Assembly: GCA_018105865.1 (NCBI GenBank)
Contig: CM030848.1
Coordinates: 9,621,301 to 9,685,300 of the forward strand
DNA: 64,000 bases
DNA from: Metaphire vulgaris
Taxonomy: Eukaryota; Annelida; Clitellata; Crassiclitellata; Megascolecidae
Direction: 5' to 3'
Position 1 is the stretch's first letter. Every line of letters starts with the position of its first letter. This document shows, in pieces, positions 1 through 12,926 of this stretch. A program made the position numbers and the translations under genes. The notes beneath the pieces were generated by a model that searched no databases, was not told the origin of the DNA, and worked only from the letters and a program-made list of their open reading frames with translations.

Positions 1-2030
1 AAGCCAAAATTTCTCTCCACTAGGATCAAGTTCAACTAGCAGGATTGTGAAATGACTTATGTAATGGACTCCAAATTTAGAAGATGATGGCAGAATATAT
101 GACATTGGCTGTGAGTAATTCGTGCAGAATGAATGATAAGTGTGTGTGTGTGTGTTGTGTGTGTATTTTAGTTATATATATATATAAATAATTTCATATT
201 CAGTTTTCAGCCTTTTCCACTGAACTTAACAATATATAAAATAAATATACAGCATTGAAATTTTCATCAATTGATTTTGGGCTTTTAGTGTAAAGGAATG
301 CATGTAATAAAAGAGGCAGCAAAAGTCCATTCTACCCTGGATCTTAGCCACAGCAGGCCACACAATGTGTAGGGGTGGGGCTGAAAATTTAAAATTTCTT
401 TGATGGTGGAATGTCACTAGGCTCAAGTTCAACTATTGTATCACATTACTATGGCATATGATATATTTCAGTTATGTAAATGGATATAGTTTCTATCATA
501 TATATATACATATGTTGCCAAACACACACAGTTTATAAATGCATATTAGTTTCATATATATAATATCAGTATATAAAATAAATATACATATATTGATAAT
601 CATTTTCATCAAATGATGTAGCAATTATATCTGGTTTATTTATGTATATATAGTATAGTTAAGTATATGCATATTAATTACATGTATGTATATATATGTA
701 TATATGCATTTAGTAAATTTTAAGAATAAATTTCAAACAATAAACAAATAGTACATTTTATTTCTATATATGTTTTTCGTGTTTTTGTTGGGCTTTTTAC
801 TTGTTTTGCAGTAATTATTAGTGAGATAAAGCATGGTGGCTGAGTACTTCAAGTCATTTATTGGCCTGTGAGTAGGCAGGTGCAGTGATTTGTTCATCTT
901 CAGCCAAATCTGCTAATTGTAGATTTGCAGGAAACGCTCGCTTTAGTAGTCCGTAAAGTCAACTATCTTCACGGAGACAGCGCGAACTAACAAAAAAAAA
1001 ATTATTGCCATTAGGGTCATCCACTTGGTCAGCTTCAACAGATGCTATCATCAGATTATTTATTATGTATAAAATAATTTTGCTGCCACCAGTAGCTGTT
1101 CTGTTTCACGTGTTGTTTCTGATGCCAGATGATGACTTTTAAATTGAAATGGAGATTTTATAGGGTTTGGGTGTTGACAGTTGTTCAAAGTTGGATTTTA
1201 GTGAAAGTGGACTTCAAAGGTGTGAACTTCAAGCATGACAATTGCTCCTATATGTTTTAAAGTGGAGATTTGATACTCCAGTTTTAGCAAGAAGTGATGG
1301 CAGAATATATGAGCTGTCTAAAGTCAGTTTGAAGAATGTGACTTGTAATTGATTTTTGTTTTTGATGAAGTAAGTAGGATTTTAAAAAATTGTTTATAAT
1401 TTGATGTGAAATTTTAATTTTGTTGATTTAGGCTCAGTGTTTGGGTCCAGGTATCCAGTTATTTAAATCCAGGACTTTTAGAAAATTTTCAGTGCTGAAG
1501 TTTGGGAAATTCAGTTTAAGTGGTCATCAGTCCAGTTAGATAATAATGGTTTAAGTTTCATTAACTGATTTAAGCCTATTTTCAGTTCACTGAACTTGAC
1601 CAAGAGTCTATCACATTGGGCAGCAGATATCCATTCCACTGAACTTATGGTTACCTCAATTGCAATGTTGCCATTAATCACATCAGAATTAATCATTCAC
1701 ATTTACTCATTTTACCACTGCAATTGAGTGAAGGCTGAGTCAACCCCAGAGCTCCTGCTCCCAGAGCTCCTGAGTGTTTGATGCTCGCTTCCACCTGCTC
1801 TAAAGTCCAATGATGTTAGCACTCTTCTATCTTCCCGTCCCTGCTCTGTTAGTGTAAAGGAATGCATGTAATAAAAGAGGCAGCAAATCAGTCCAGTGGT
1901 TGGCAAGCTGGATCTTAGCCACAGCAGAACAACCCAGGATCTCACACCCAGTTGACTCATCTGCCAATGAGTGCTTAAAAGGTGGAAGGAAAGCCCTGAC
2001 CACTCAGTTCTCCTACAGGTGTCAGCCATA
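1..2030. repeat. AT-rich interspersed repeat block with an internal duplication
   Basis: No credible gene is visible. A segment of about 75 bp at 284-358 (TTAGTGTAAAGGAATGCATG onward, ending in GATCTTAGCCACAGCAG) recurs in the same orientation at about 1848-1928, and the phrase GATGGCAGAATATATGA occurs near 84 and again near 1296. This points to one old interspersed repeat with divergent copies. The block also holds a short (GT)n near 140-165 and several TATATA tracts. The element class is not recognised. Confidence 0.45.
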
Positions 2031-2780
2031 GAGCAACCTTTGCCCTTTTATTTCAAATAACATTTTATATTCAGTGCTATAGAAATTAACCAGATTTTAC
2101 TTAATTACTTATATATAACATGATTTCAAGTGGTTCAGGAGAAAAACCACTGTAATAACTCTAATCTCTACTGAACCTCTGGGATTATGAAATCATGGAC
2201 TGCATTCTGCCCAGTTCTGAATTATGCAAACCTTGCAGGGACTTGAGAAATTATTTCCCAAAGGCCTTTCTTCCTACAGTGGTTAAGGGGGGAGGGGTAG
2301 TCACACGAAGGTCAAAATGACTTCTTATTTCTGTCTCTGAGACAGAGAGATTCCAATCACAGAAACGAAAACTACGTGAGCATCAAATAACCGGGTTTTC
2401 CACATTATACACATGCCAAGAAGACGGGTCAAGTTGCATCACTGGACGGCCAGTCTATTGATTTCATCATAATGCACCACTCAACCGCAATTTCTCTATC
2501 AACCTCATGTCAAAAGCATCTTAACACCAATATCCTATATTCATTTGGCCCATTATGTTCATCTCTACAGCTTGACTGAGCTGACTACTCCCAGCATGTA
2601 CTTAATAAAAACTCAAAATCACAGGTAGCTTTATTAGACAATAAAAACTCAAAATCAAAGGTAGCTGTATTAGACTTTGTCTCTGAGTCCAAACACTGGA
2701 ATACTGCAATATTCAGCACACAACTGTCAAGCCTTGAAAATCCTGTTGTAGGTTTACACAACATTTATATAACATAATGG
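2031..2780. other. Non-coding stretch with a SINE/LINE tail and a short tandem duplication
   Basis: Nothing coding is seen. At about 2070-2105 the phrase GTGCTATAGAAATTAACCAG followed by ATTTTACTT is a copy of the short 3' tail seen again at 8501 and 48540. At about 2604-2675 a unit of about 37 bp (AATAAAAACTCAAAATCA...) is repeated twice in tandem. Confidence 0.4.
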
Positions 2781-2782
2781 TA

Positions 2783-2966
2783 CAGTGGATCCCCTTAATC
2801 GCATACCGCTTAATTGCATAACCTGCATAATCGCATAACAACATAAAATCCCGAACCAGTGATTTGTGCGTACAATTACTTATCAGACGTCCTGGCTATT
2901 CGCATAGCCCAGTTAATCGCATAAGCAAGGCTTGCACGGCACCTATGCAATTAAGCGGGTTCACTG
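2783..2966 (+). mobile_element. pogo/Tigger-like MITE, copy 1
   Basis: A 184-bp element bounded by TA dinucleotides (2781-2782 and 2967-2968). It begins CAGTGGATCCCCTTAATCGC and ends AAGCGGGTTCACTG, so the ends are imperfect inverted repeats. CAGTG termini with a TA target duplication fit the pogo/Tigger branch of Tc1/mariner. Near-identical copies lie at 38067 and 62918. It is non-autonomous: no transposase frame is present. Confidence 0.75.
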
Positions 2967-5957
2967 TATAAAAATGTAAATGTTTTAACTGGTGTGCTGC
3001 ATTATTAAACATCAAAAATCCAAGATAAAGTTAACTATGCTTGAGTGGGATTGGAGGATGGACTAAAACGCTTTAGTGAGACAAGACTGAATTGACCGAG
3101 AGACTTAAGCAGAGCTCAAACAAATCAAATTAAGCAAATTTCTATACTTAATATTTGTATGTTATTCCCAAAAAATTATGCCTAGCAAATATTTTACCTG
3201 TGCCAAAATGTGTGAGTTCTTGTGTTTGAGTGTAAATAAAAGCAAAATTCATTTGTCACCTTCAAGAGAGGAAAAACAGCTAAGGAAAAAAGATGGATTT
3301 CAAGATTCTGCAGCTTGAATTTTCCAACTTCACATCTGTCCTCTATTCAGGCACAGTTCTTTTGAGTCCTGGTTTGAAGTTAATTGTGAAGAATTAAAAT
3401 TCTGTCTTTCACACAAAAACTCATCCAGCAAGTCAGATGTCACACAAGATGTTTGATATCAAAAATGTATTCTTCAAACATTTTTAAAATTTACATATAA
3501 TGAAAGTTATTTGAAAAATAACCTCAATCTCCACAAGCAATAGAATAAAATACTACCTTTCCATGCTACAGAACAAACTGCTACATTTAAAAAGACTGCT
3601 CTTAACCATAAGATAAGTGAAGAAATTTCAACAGCAGCTGTCCTACAATCAATATTGCAAGCTAACATTCATAAATGGCACTTCTCACATACTCCCTGTC
3701 ATAAAACCATTCATCTGATCCATTATATTGCTTTATACAGATCTGCATTCTGATATTAACCTCCAGCTACCAGTATCCATCGGCCTATCCCTCAACTGGG
3801 AAACATATCTGGGGTAAACTGCCGGACCAAAACTGAAGTGCCCCTATGTCTTTCATCTAAATTGTTTGCCACTGCAGCAGCACAGAATTAATTTTTACCA
3901 CATTTCTGAGAGGCCCGATCTCTATCAGTCTTCAAAGTAAAGAAACCTGTGCATTGTAGGCAATGCACGTCTATACAGACCACAAAGCTCAATCCTGAAG
4001 GCCAAAAGGAAACGCTTCTCTGCGACCATTCCGTTGTGCCACTTGTATGCTGAAGAAATTATCGCAACCGTCTATTTGCCACAGAGACGTGCAAACAAAA
4101 CGAAATTGGCTACTTAACTGTTGTTTGTTAATCTAATACAAATCAATTAAGCAAAGTGATACTGATGACTGAAGACCTTCCACCCATACCAAGAGCAATA
4201 CTGTTTAGCCGTACCTCTCTCTTCTAGTATTATCGCTAACTGTGAAGGGAAATGAAATAAGACATCCAGATTAATACACTTGACCGATGTCAGAAAGCAA
4301 GATCTTAAATAATGTTAATAATGTAATTTTTCTGAAGTAACCACTTTTCAAGCCTCTTCAGTGTTTGAGCATTCTCAAAGAGACCAGCAGAGAAATAAAT
4401 AATTGTCCAGCTAGTATGTCACAGTGTCTTGTTTATACTATCAAACATAAGGCCTCAGCCGGCACATATATTAAATTTTTTTATTCATTTTGCCATCGTT
4501 GCTTTATTGATAAGAAAGACCGAAGAGAAGAAAAATCAGGCCACCTAAGAAAATATATACTTTGTATAATTGTTTTAAATATTTAAACCATTTGAAAACT
4601 TATTACATTAACAAGTAACTATGGTGGTACACATGATTTAAGATAATTTTTTATTAATTTGAACTTGCCTGTCAATGGGTCATTTAATTTTATTGAGGAG
4701 AATAGCAATGTAAAATCTTTCTTCCCAAAAAGTGAAAGGTGCAATGCAAAATCAAGCTTTAAATCTTAGCTGTAAAAGTACTTATTTACTTATAATCTCT
4801 TATAATCTCTTTTATCCTAGAATATGTACTTTATACATGGCATGGTGACTCACAGCAAATTATACAGATTTTTAAATATAATTTAGCTGCTGAATATTTT
4901 GTTGCTCAAGAACATTTTGCTAATATTATAAAATGTTTATGTCAAATTTAAGCATAGGATCAAAGAATAACTTTACTGGTTCCTCAGCAACTGTAAAGTA
5001 TCAAACTATGCAGGGCTGTGTGTATTTTGCAAAGGAGGGTCCTATATAACAGTAGCACTTCTACAGCAGATGACTACAGATTGTGTGCCATCGGCTGATG
5101 CCCTGGGCATTATGATAGTGGCTCCATAGAAGTTTATTGATTGATTGATTGATTGAGATGGTTGGTGTTTTCCTGAAAGAACTGGGGTAAATCTTTTGAC
5201 TTATGACTGATATATTTCCAGATATCTCAGAAATAGTAAATCGGACAGCACTCTGTCTACATCTTGGTGTTTTGTCTGGAAAATCTTGAATAACTAAGTT
5301 GACAGCTGACAGCACATTCCCACTAGCAGTCAATTGTCAAAATAATTCAAGAAAAGCAATTTTCCAGCGATGAAGGCGGTGTTTAAAATGTTTAGGAGTA
5401 CCGGTATTTGTAACGTACTTTGTGAACAAGAAAAAGCCTTTACCATGTCTTGTTGCCTGGTTAGTATGACCTTGACCATGCAGAGACTGTAAACATCTTC
5501 ATTTAGCCTGTCTCAATAACTGATCATAATGCAATACCACTTGAGCAAACCAATTTTTACAGCACCCTGTTATGCCGCATCCCAAGAGAAATCAACGTAT
5601 AAAATAGGTCTTTATGATTTACAAATCAGAACAGCATATACCGGTAGGTTGCATGTTTTCACCCATAGCTACTTGTAGAAAAGCTCAATGCTGCAATGTC
5701 ACGTTATACAAAAGCTGCCAATATGAGAAATGTTGAAGCAAAATTAAACTTGAAATCCATTCTGTTTGTCTGTACTCTGGGACTGGACAACGTACTCCTA
5801 AATTTAGCCTGGAATCTGGAAGTGACAGACTGATGACCTCTGGATTACAACCTCGATTCACCACGGACAAGATCACGACTACGATTAATTATTTACTGAA
5901 GCGACCATCGACCGGTGCAGATGTACTACTACAATGGCACAATGGTGCTAAAGAAGC
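2967..5957. other. Non-coding stretch, no gene seen
   Basis: AT-rich sequence with only short chance frames. No splice-bounded coding segment, RNA gene or recognisable transposon was found. It may be intron or downstream sequence of the minus-strand gene that starts near 12.35 kb. Confidence 0.4.
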
Positions 5958-6179
<222 letters not shown>

Positions 6180-7440
6180 ATTGTACACTGTCCTGAAAAA
6201 AAATTCAACTTAACGAGGATTTAATTTACTTTTCAAGGGATTCTTTATTTAGCAGATGAATAGTGTACAATAGGTTAGTCTGCTCCACTTCCCTTGTAAA
6301 AGACCGTCAGAGATTAGGTGATGGAAAAAAACACTGTCGTCGTGGATTGAATAATATGCCAAGTGGCCATTGCCTCATAGCTGAGTGTTTACCATAGAAC
6401 CATATTTCAGTAATGTGGCTTCAACCCTTTCGTTACTATGGCAGCCCATTGCCTCGTTCTGGACTGCCATGCATTAATGATATAGGTGACCCTTCGGCTT
6501 GAAGGGCCACGGAAAAAAGACTAGGTTTATGAATCTTTCTGCTCCATTCTGTTCATGCAAGGTCAACAACAGACATGAGAAAGGCAACATTAGTAAGAAC
6601 AACAGCATGCAGGTATGACAATATTACCGGTAAACTGAATTTGGTTCATTTGTAAACAATTTAATTATTGTTAAAAAAGCTGCACGGTTGCTTTTCCGAT
6701 AAAATGCAAAATACATGGTCAATTCACTCAGTTCGGTAACGCAAAGACATATAATTCTACATTTATTCTCACAGTGATGTGCTAAATAAAACTAAATCTC
6801 AATTGCATATACGCATGTATTGGCCATCCCACACAAAAGGTGCAAGAAATTAATTTGAAAATCCATAGAGGCTGCAGTAATGGATCGAACATATCTAAAT
6901 GCAGTCACTAACAAAATGAATGGAACAAATGGCAATATTTTATGGCATAACATTTCATTGATCATTATATACTAGTGCATTAAGAAATTTGTTGACGCAG
7001 CCTGCTGCTGCTTGAAGGCAACTTGTGATCTGTGATGATGGACGAATAAAAAATTATGAAAATAAAACAACAGAATATGAAAAAAACAGTCCTAAGAAAT
7101 ATAATCAAACTGCATTCAGAGTACAAATACAGGCACAGCACAATCAAAATATCACAGAACTGAACGATAACAATTTGTAAAACTGACTGCATAAAACATC
7201 AATTTGCTAAAATGCAAGTAATTACTCAAGCAGCTGCTGCTGCACAGTCTACCAATGACAAAATTGATGGTTAAATGAGACAGCTATGATCACCCAGATA
7301 CTGCAATCCTCACATAAATGCACGACGTTACAAAACTTACCACTAACTCAGCTGCTTAAACGAGTCACCACCATAACCATCTCCCGCACGCAAAATCACA
7401 CTTGCAGCTTTTCCCTCTGGTCACAATAAGCAACTTCGTC
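6180..7440. other. Non-coding stretch, no gene seen
   Basis: AT-rich, with short hydrophobic chance frames on the minus strand (for example 6980-7192) that lack splice context or recognisable motifs. Confidence 0.4.
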
Positions 7441-7444
7441 CTCT

Positions 7445-7636
7445 CTAGGTGCCCAGTATCACTATGTTGGTGACCATGAGCCTCCACACCTCTCTGTCCT
7501 TCGTAGTTTGCATTAGCTCCACTGCCGATGTTATATCTTTCGGGTCACATAGCAAGCTTCTGATGATAACTGCAAGCTTCAAATCAAATCTCAGCTGCAC
7601 AAGATTTTTTGCCAAATTCTGGGGCTGAAGTGACAT
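7445..7636 (-). pseudogene. Possible LINE reverse-transcriptase C-terminal relic
   Basis: A short minus-strand open stretch ends with a TTKDREVWRLMVTNIVILGT-like peptide. The DRE-W-R-LV pattern resembles the C-terminal end of non-LTR retrotransposon reverse transcriptases. There is no upstream RT core here, so if correct this is a 5'-truncated, dead copy. The match is by pattern only and is weak. The alternative is a chance frame. Confidence 0.3.
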
Positions 7637-7639
7637 GAT

Positions 7640-8460
7640 CTTACAATGAATTTCTCACAATTTTAGGAATGTACAATATGTGCTAACATGGATCTATAAG
7701 ATGTAAAAGTAAAAAGTGGACCCCTATTTGACATTTAATATCTCGGCTGCATGTCTAGTGATTTCAACAAAATTTATAGGCCATATACCTCGGAATGTTT
7801 CTGATGTAATTGCCAAATTTCATGCATGTGATATTTTAAAATCTGAAGCTTCTATAGAATGATAAAAGCATCAGATAAATTCAGTAAGCAGCCATCTTGC
7901 TCTTAAGCACAAATGTGTGCAGTACAATCTACCTTAAAAATGTCACTCACGACAAGATATGCCTCAACAACAACAACAACAGCATTACCAATACTCTGTG
8001 GAACAATGCAATTATTTGGTCACTCTGATGAAAAAAATCATAGTCCAGAGTAAATGACCGTATTAGTTCAATAGATGAGATCGATGAGTCATTCCAATCA
8101 TGCATCAACATAATTTTGGAATAAATTATCATACCAAAGCTCAGATATTATATGCCAAAATGTTTGGTCAATCACGTTCTTTATCTTAATTCATAAAACC
8201 TGAGCACTTACAAAAAGCAGTCTCTTAAGTGATTTCAGGCATCAAGCAATTCCCCTACTTAATTTAAACGAACTCAACGGCACCTGTGGTTGACTGGCAA
8301 TGCAGAACTGATTCTACACTCGACAAAAACAACAGACCGATAAATATAATCCATCGAAGCAGAAATTGGCCTATAAGAAAATATTCTGTGCACAAGTCTT
8401 CGCTCTGGACACTGTTGATTCTGACTGTGGGTTGTTAAATTTGGCCTGCAAAGGTGTTTC
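7640..8460. other. Non-coding stretch, no gene seen
   Basis: No coding signal. A short CAA run at about 7963-7981 creates an artificial poly-Leu segment in one minus frame. Confidence 0.4.
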
Positions 8461-8560
8461 AGCGCATAGGAATAAGGAGCTACTTCAGCGCTTCTTTTGA
8501 AAGCGCTATAGAAGTTAACGAGATTTTACTTGCTTGCTTACTTACTTACTTACTTACTTT
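8461..8560 (+). repeat. SINE/LINE 3' tail (GCGCTATAGAA family) ending in (ACTT)n
   Basis: Contains AGCGCATAGGAATAAGGAGC, then GCGCTATAGAAGTTAACGAG and ATTTTACTT, followed by a tetranucleotide run. The same order of words occurs at 48507-48590, and the last part at 2070. A GCGCTATA(T/G)AA end followed by a simple repeat is typical of tails shared by L2/CR1-type LINEs and their SINEs in invertebrates. Class assignment is inferred. Confidence 0.5.
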
Positions 8561-8831
8561 CAGTTTGCCACAAGATCCTTCCCTCAAGAATTTTTACAAG
8601 TTCTTCGGCTGAAAAGGTAACTTTTCGTCTTCATTGTACCATAAGAATTGGATTGATGTAAGTCAGAGGCTGAGACCATGGTGTTGGGTCAATTGCCTGC
8701 ACTGTGGCAAGTTCTAGAATCAAGGTGGTAATCCAAACAAACAGCCTTCATCACATGAATCCACCTGTTGTTATGCTTGGCCAATTCGATGTTTCCTGAA
8801 GAGATTGGTTAAATTTCTCGAACTCGCTTAA

Positions 8832-8903
8832 CCCCTTAACCGTGTATTTAACTGTAACTCAATGCAAAATGGACGGATATATCCGGGATCCCCAGATAAG
8901 GGG
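8832..8903 (+). mobile_element. 72-bp TTAA-flanked palindromic mini-element, copy 1 (piggyBac-like)
   Basis: Flanked by TTAA at 8828-8831 and 8904-8907. Ends are CCCCTTAAC...GATAAGGGG, and the centre carries the 12-bp palindrome CGGATATATCCG. TTAA target duplication with CCC...GGG termini is the hallmark of piggyBac-type transposition. Four other copies occur at 27473, 53492, 55735 and 61770. It is far too short to code. Confidence 0.75.
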
Positions 8904-8907
8904 TTAA

Positions 8908-10260
8908 AATAGCTGCCAGACAGGTTTGGCTTTTGTTGTTGTTGTTGTACTGCCAGTACTGGGGTGGTCAAAAATATATCAGGCCAACGTGAGGCTCGTT
9001 GAGCAATAGAAAATGATGCTTTACAACACATGCACGTAACTGTGATATCACCATAACATTGCTGAAATGGCTCGTTGATGCAATCAGGCATTAAAAATGA
9101 TTTGATATTTATTTTGAGGTAATTAACACAATATTTTGCCTGGTGATTTTCAGCGACTTTTGAGAGAAAGGGACAACTTTTAAGGCAGAGGCATAAAATT
9201 GTTAATTTCTTTTACATTTCTATAAACAAAGGCAATAATTTATTTCATGCCTAATAGGCATTGCTGCAGAAATGGAAATTCCTCCTTAAAATTACAATTA
9301 CCGGTACATGCTGACTTGCATTCAGGCATTAAAAGGCTATACCGGTATATACAATTTGATATTTATTTTGCGGATTTACCACACGGTACCAGGTGGTGCA
9401 TTGGTACCGGGCCTCCCTTCAAAATACAAATTTATTTTTCTAATAATAATTTGTTTGAAGACTTTTAATTATTAGTTTATTTTAAAGTAATTTATTTTTG
9501 AGATATAATGAATGGACAACGTTTTAAGAACATGGATTAGTAATAATTTAGTATTACTTAATTTTCATTTTGAGTCATGTTCTATAGACAAAGTTTAGCT
9601 GAATAATGGTTATTTGGCTGGACTGCCGAGTGTCCGGCGGTTAGGCACCGGCGGTGTCGAGAAGCCTCTTGCATCATTATGCAGATTATGACTCAACCTT
9701 GTACAGTGTGTTAAAATTTCTCAAAACGGGGAATGGGAGGAATTACATGCACTTTGGAATGGCAATGCATAGTTGGAAAGACTAACGCCATCACTCATTT
9801 GTCTTACCGTTAAATGCGTAAAAAACCAAAGGACAAAATCTTAGTTATACTTAGTCCTTTCTAGAAAAAACTGGAACTCATTTTGGGATTAAATTCATAA
9901 GAAATAAGGTAACACTTAAATAAATTAAATTAATTTATACGTCATAACACGTGGATTATCGCGTTAACATCTAACAGGATAAACCGGGTCATGCCATACT
10001 GAACATTGAAAATCGTGAAGACAATCGACTTTACACAGCTAGTGGAGGCCTTTCTACAACAAAAGTCGTCGGCGACATGTTGAGACAATTTAGACTAATT
10101 ACCAGCTACGGTGAGTTACCAGTACACTACTAATATTAAACCGTGCCCCAGTTCTTGTACACTGACTGCAAATTCAATGCAAGTTTTTGAGTTGAAGGTA
10201 ATGGCATTTAATTGTTTCATTTTTTTTCAATGACGTTTGTTGTATTTTTACTTCTTTAAG
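8908..10260. other. Non-coding stretch, no gene seen
   Basis: Contains several ACCGGT(A) words (for example 9301, 9349, 9405) and AT-rich sequence. No gene-like frame with splice signals was found. Confidence 0.4.
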
Positions 10261-10515
10261 CAGTGTTTATTCTCTTGACATTGGGGATTTTGAAATGTTT
10301 GGAGGGACAAGTTTTGACAATCTCAAAAGTCTTGACGAGCAAAAAAACAAAACAAAACAGGACTGCTTCCTTATTTTTATCCAAAAAATAAAAATGGCAT
10401 TTTTTTCGGGGAGAATTTCCATTTCCCCATGCAACAAAAGAAATTTTTTTTTTTTTTTTTTTTGGGGAATTTTTCAATTTGGAGGAATCCCAAAAAGAAC
10501 CTAGAATAAACACTG
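10261..10515 (+). mobile_element. hAT-like MITE, CAGTGTTTATTCT family, copy 1
   Basis: Starts CAGTGTTTATTCTCTTGACA and ends CCTAGAATAAACACTG, matching the ends of the copies at 41300 and 49507. The inner part includes a long A/T homopolymer near 10442-10462. The 8-bp flanks (TCTTTAAG and TCAAAATT) do not match, so the target duplication has decayed or one edge is secondary. Confidence 0.55.
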
Positions 10516-11920
10516 TCAAAATTTGGATTTGCACCGGGCCTCAAAATGTAAATCCGCCTCTGCATGTTTAACCAGGATTGTTTTTATCATGGCATGTGAA
10601 AAGAAATTACCTCAAAATTTGGACCTTCATGTGAAAGTCTGTGGACCAGTGAGTTAGAATTAAAGTCTCTATAACTGAAGATTACTGGTATAACCAATAC
10701 AGTATCTGCAGAAAAAATCAATTAACTTTCATCGGCCAATGGCATATCAAATCCAAGCTGAATTAGAACCAGCAGAAGCCGTAAAATTCAGTCCAGATCA
10801 GCAAAGCTCACATGACAATGTTTCATGAAAGTTAGAGAAAACAAATTGGAACAAATTATGCTAGAAAAATTCAAAGGTTTAAAACAGAAAACACCTGTGC
10901 AAAGATCAAAATAAAATTTAAAACTGAATGCTGCAAAAGTAAAATAATAACAAGTGACAGGGATAATGCTGTAAAAACATAAAATAAACATTTTTGTAGA
11001 CATAGCACAACAAACACACATTTTCAATATATTTAAATAATATGCAATGAAGAAAGTGGTCAATTTGTCAAAAAGCACTGTTGTTTGAACGGCTCCCACT
11101 TCAGAGTTATTTACTTTCAGTGGGGGCTGTCCTTGACCAAAGGGGGCTAAACAAATTGACAAATCAAACACTGAATGAAAGTTAATCAATTGGTCACGCA
11201 CCAAATGGAATTAGAACTGAGTAAAAGACTTGAGAAACCGCCCACATATGAAGGAATCATCCATGGTGAACAGGTAAAAGCAAGCAGGTGTGTTTCTTAG
11301 ACCAATCTGGAAGATGACAAAGTGTCTGCGATATGAAGCCATGTTGGCAATGAATTCCAGGGCATAGAGCCACATACTGAAAAACTACTTTTTGGCATGT
11401 GGCTTCAAATTGTTATCATACATGACTTGAACTCTTCATCCATTAGAAATATAAATCATCAAATTAAGTTTTGACCAGCTGACCATTTTCAGCCTAAGGG
11501 GTTAAGTCCCCACTTTTTCATCCAAGTTTACTCCAGATCATTTAAAGCCTGCAGAGATATTTTACACCCTCCTAACACCCTCCCCTGAACTCCCCGAACC
11601 CAGTCTGAGAGCAACACCCCCGCCCCGGTAGAGTGTTAGTTCTGAACAGAGATTATTTTTACACCCCATAACACTCCCCAACCCCTATCTGAGAGCAACA
11701 CTTCCCCTAATTATGATGCAGCTAAGATGCTATCGATCGTCATAATGTGAGTGAGGGGACCCAGAATATATCAGCACCCCCCCCCCATTGATAATCCTAG
11801 AAAAACCCTGAGAGCCTGCAGTTTAACTCACTCGCCACCATTTGAACAGTCCATATACATTTCTATGCTCAAATATAAATAACGACAGTAAGTCTCATAG
11901 TTGGGGGCGGAAGATGGCAG
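10516..11920. other. Non-coding stretch, no gene seen
   Basis: A minus-strand frame at 10788-11204 (138 codons) is AT-rich, Cys/Phe-rich and unlike any family I know. I treat it as chance. The stretch at 11500-11800 holds C-rich runs. Nothing else is supported. Confidence 0.4.
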
Positions 11921-11924
11921 AGTG

Positions 11925-12060
11925 GGCTACGCGTGCTGGAGCGTCAGACTGACGGAGCGGGTTCAAGCCCCGTCAGTGCCCCTAGTGGCTTTCACACAGG
12001 CAGTAATGTCTTCTAAGCAACTTTAAATCATGCTAAGTTTAAGTTTATGCTAAGTAAGTC
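11925..12060 (+). repeat. tRNA-derived SINE-like sequence
   Basis: The stretch has a good RNA polymerase III A box (TGGCAGAGTGG at about 11934) and B box (GGGTTCAAGCCCC at about 11963), spaced as in a tRNA. The intervening bases do not fold into a clean anticodon arm, and the sequence continues into an A/T-rich body, so a SINE head is more likely than a functional tRNA. It lies just downstream of the splice donor of the exon ending at 12081. Confidence 0.5.
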
Positions 12061-12080
12061 TATATAGCGACACTGCTTAC

Positions 12081-12349
12081 CTGTCGTCCTCAGAGTGATC
12101 AGCTCCCAAGATCACATCCTTGAACCGGTAGCTGGGTGGCAGAGGCGGAACTCTTAGCTCCAGGGTCTCGTAACTCTCGTTGTCACCCATGTTCGTCGGT
12201 TCGGAGGAATGCTGGGTGCTGTTCAGTTGGATCCGAGCCAACGCCAAGCGCTCCCCTCCTCCGCCGCCGCCGTCGTCGACGACGCCATCGACAGAGTTCC
12301 TCTTATCGGCGGCGGCAGGGGCAGCGCAGCCGAAGAGACGCCGCAACAT
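12081..12349 (-). CDS. First coding exon of an unidentified minus-strand gene
   Basis: The exon starts at ATG 12349-12347 (residues MLRRLFGCA...); an in-frame TAA lies a short way upstream, which fixes this start unless a non-ATG start is used. It encodes about 89 residues with an Ala/Gly-rich part (GGGGGG) and then SYETLELRVPPLPPSYRFKD, VILGADHSEDD. It ends in a near-consensus donor, CAG|GTAAGC, at 12081|12080 and leaves two bases of a split codon (AG). Downstream exons must lie below 12.08 kb, or beyond the window, and I could not identify them. The acidic, Pro-rich, soluble-looking N-terminus does not match a family I can name. CpG density is high here, as expected for a first exon. Confidence 0.65.
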
Positions 12350-12543
12350 CTCGGGATCGGGATACAAGAGTCCTTATCAGGCAGCTGCGAGTCCAATGCG
12401 TCGAACTCCTCCTCTTCAAGCCCACTTCAATCGACTGTCCACGGCTTTCTGTTTGTTCGTCCTTCCCAGAGCACGTTCGATTCAGTCGCCGCCGCTGCTG
12501 CTGCTGCTGCTGTTGAAACGCGTCGGTCGCAACCACCATCCGC

Positions 12544-12550
12544 TTATATA
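12544..12550 (-). promoter_or_regulatory. TATA box upstream of the unidentified minus-strand gene
   Basis: On the minus strand the sequence reads TATATAA in the context GGCCTATATAAGCG, about 195 bp upstream of ATG 12349. The surrounding 12.2-12.7 kb is CpG-rich. A start site 25-30 bp downstream would give a 5' leader of roughly 165 nt. This is predicted only from the motif and position. Confidence 0.5.
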
Positions 12551-12926
12551 GGCCTCTCTGGGTCGCTGCGGTCGACTGGTTTCTCTCGATTCGAGGTTGA
12601 CGACAAGCGAGAGCACATTAGCCGTGATCTAGTGCTGTTATATGCGCTGCAATATACATGTTGCAATAACAAGCACGCTGTGCCGGCCGCGAGGTCAGCA
12701 ACAGTCGCCGACAATAGGCCTATAATTATTTCCACTTACCAGGGATTAACTACCTCTGTGGTTGTCCAACAATTTGCTTTGTCGCCGTCCGACCGACAAT
12801 GTTTGGTCGAAAAGTGGCACTGTCGGGAAGCGTTCAATTTAGAAAGTGGGTGTCGAACGAAATCATTCCCAGAATTTGCTACCTCCAGTGCGGGACGTAG
12901 GCCCATGAGCGCAAACACGATCCATG

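Noticed and set aside
10788..11204. 138-codon minus-strand frame
   Set aside because: Composition is that of AT-rich random sequence, with no motif and no splice evidence.
11925..12000. Functional tRNA gene
   Set aside because: A and B boxes fit, but no complete cloverleaf with a clear anticodon arm and acceptor stem could be drawn; a SINE head is more likely.
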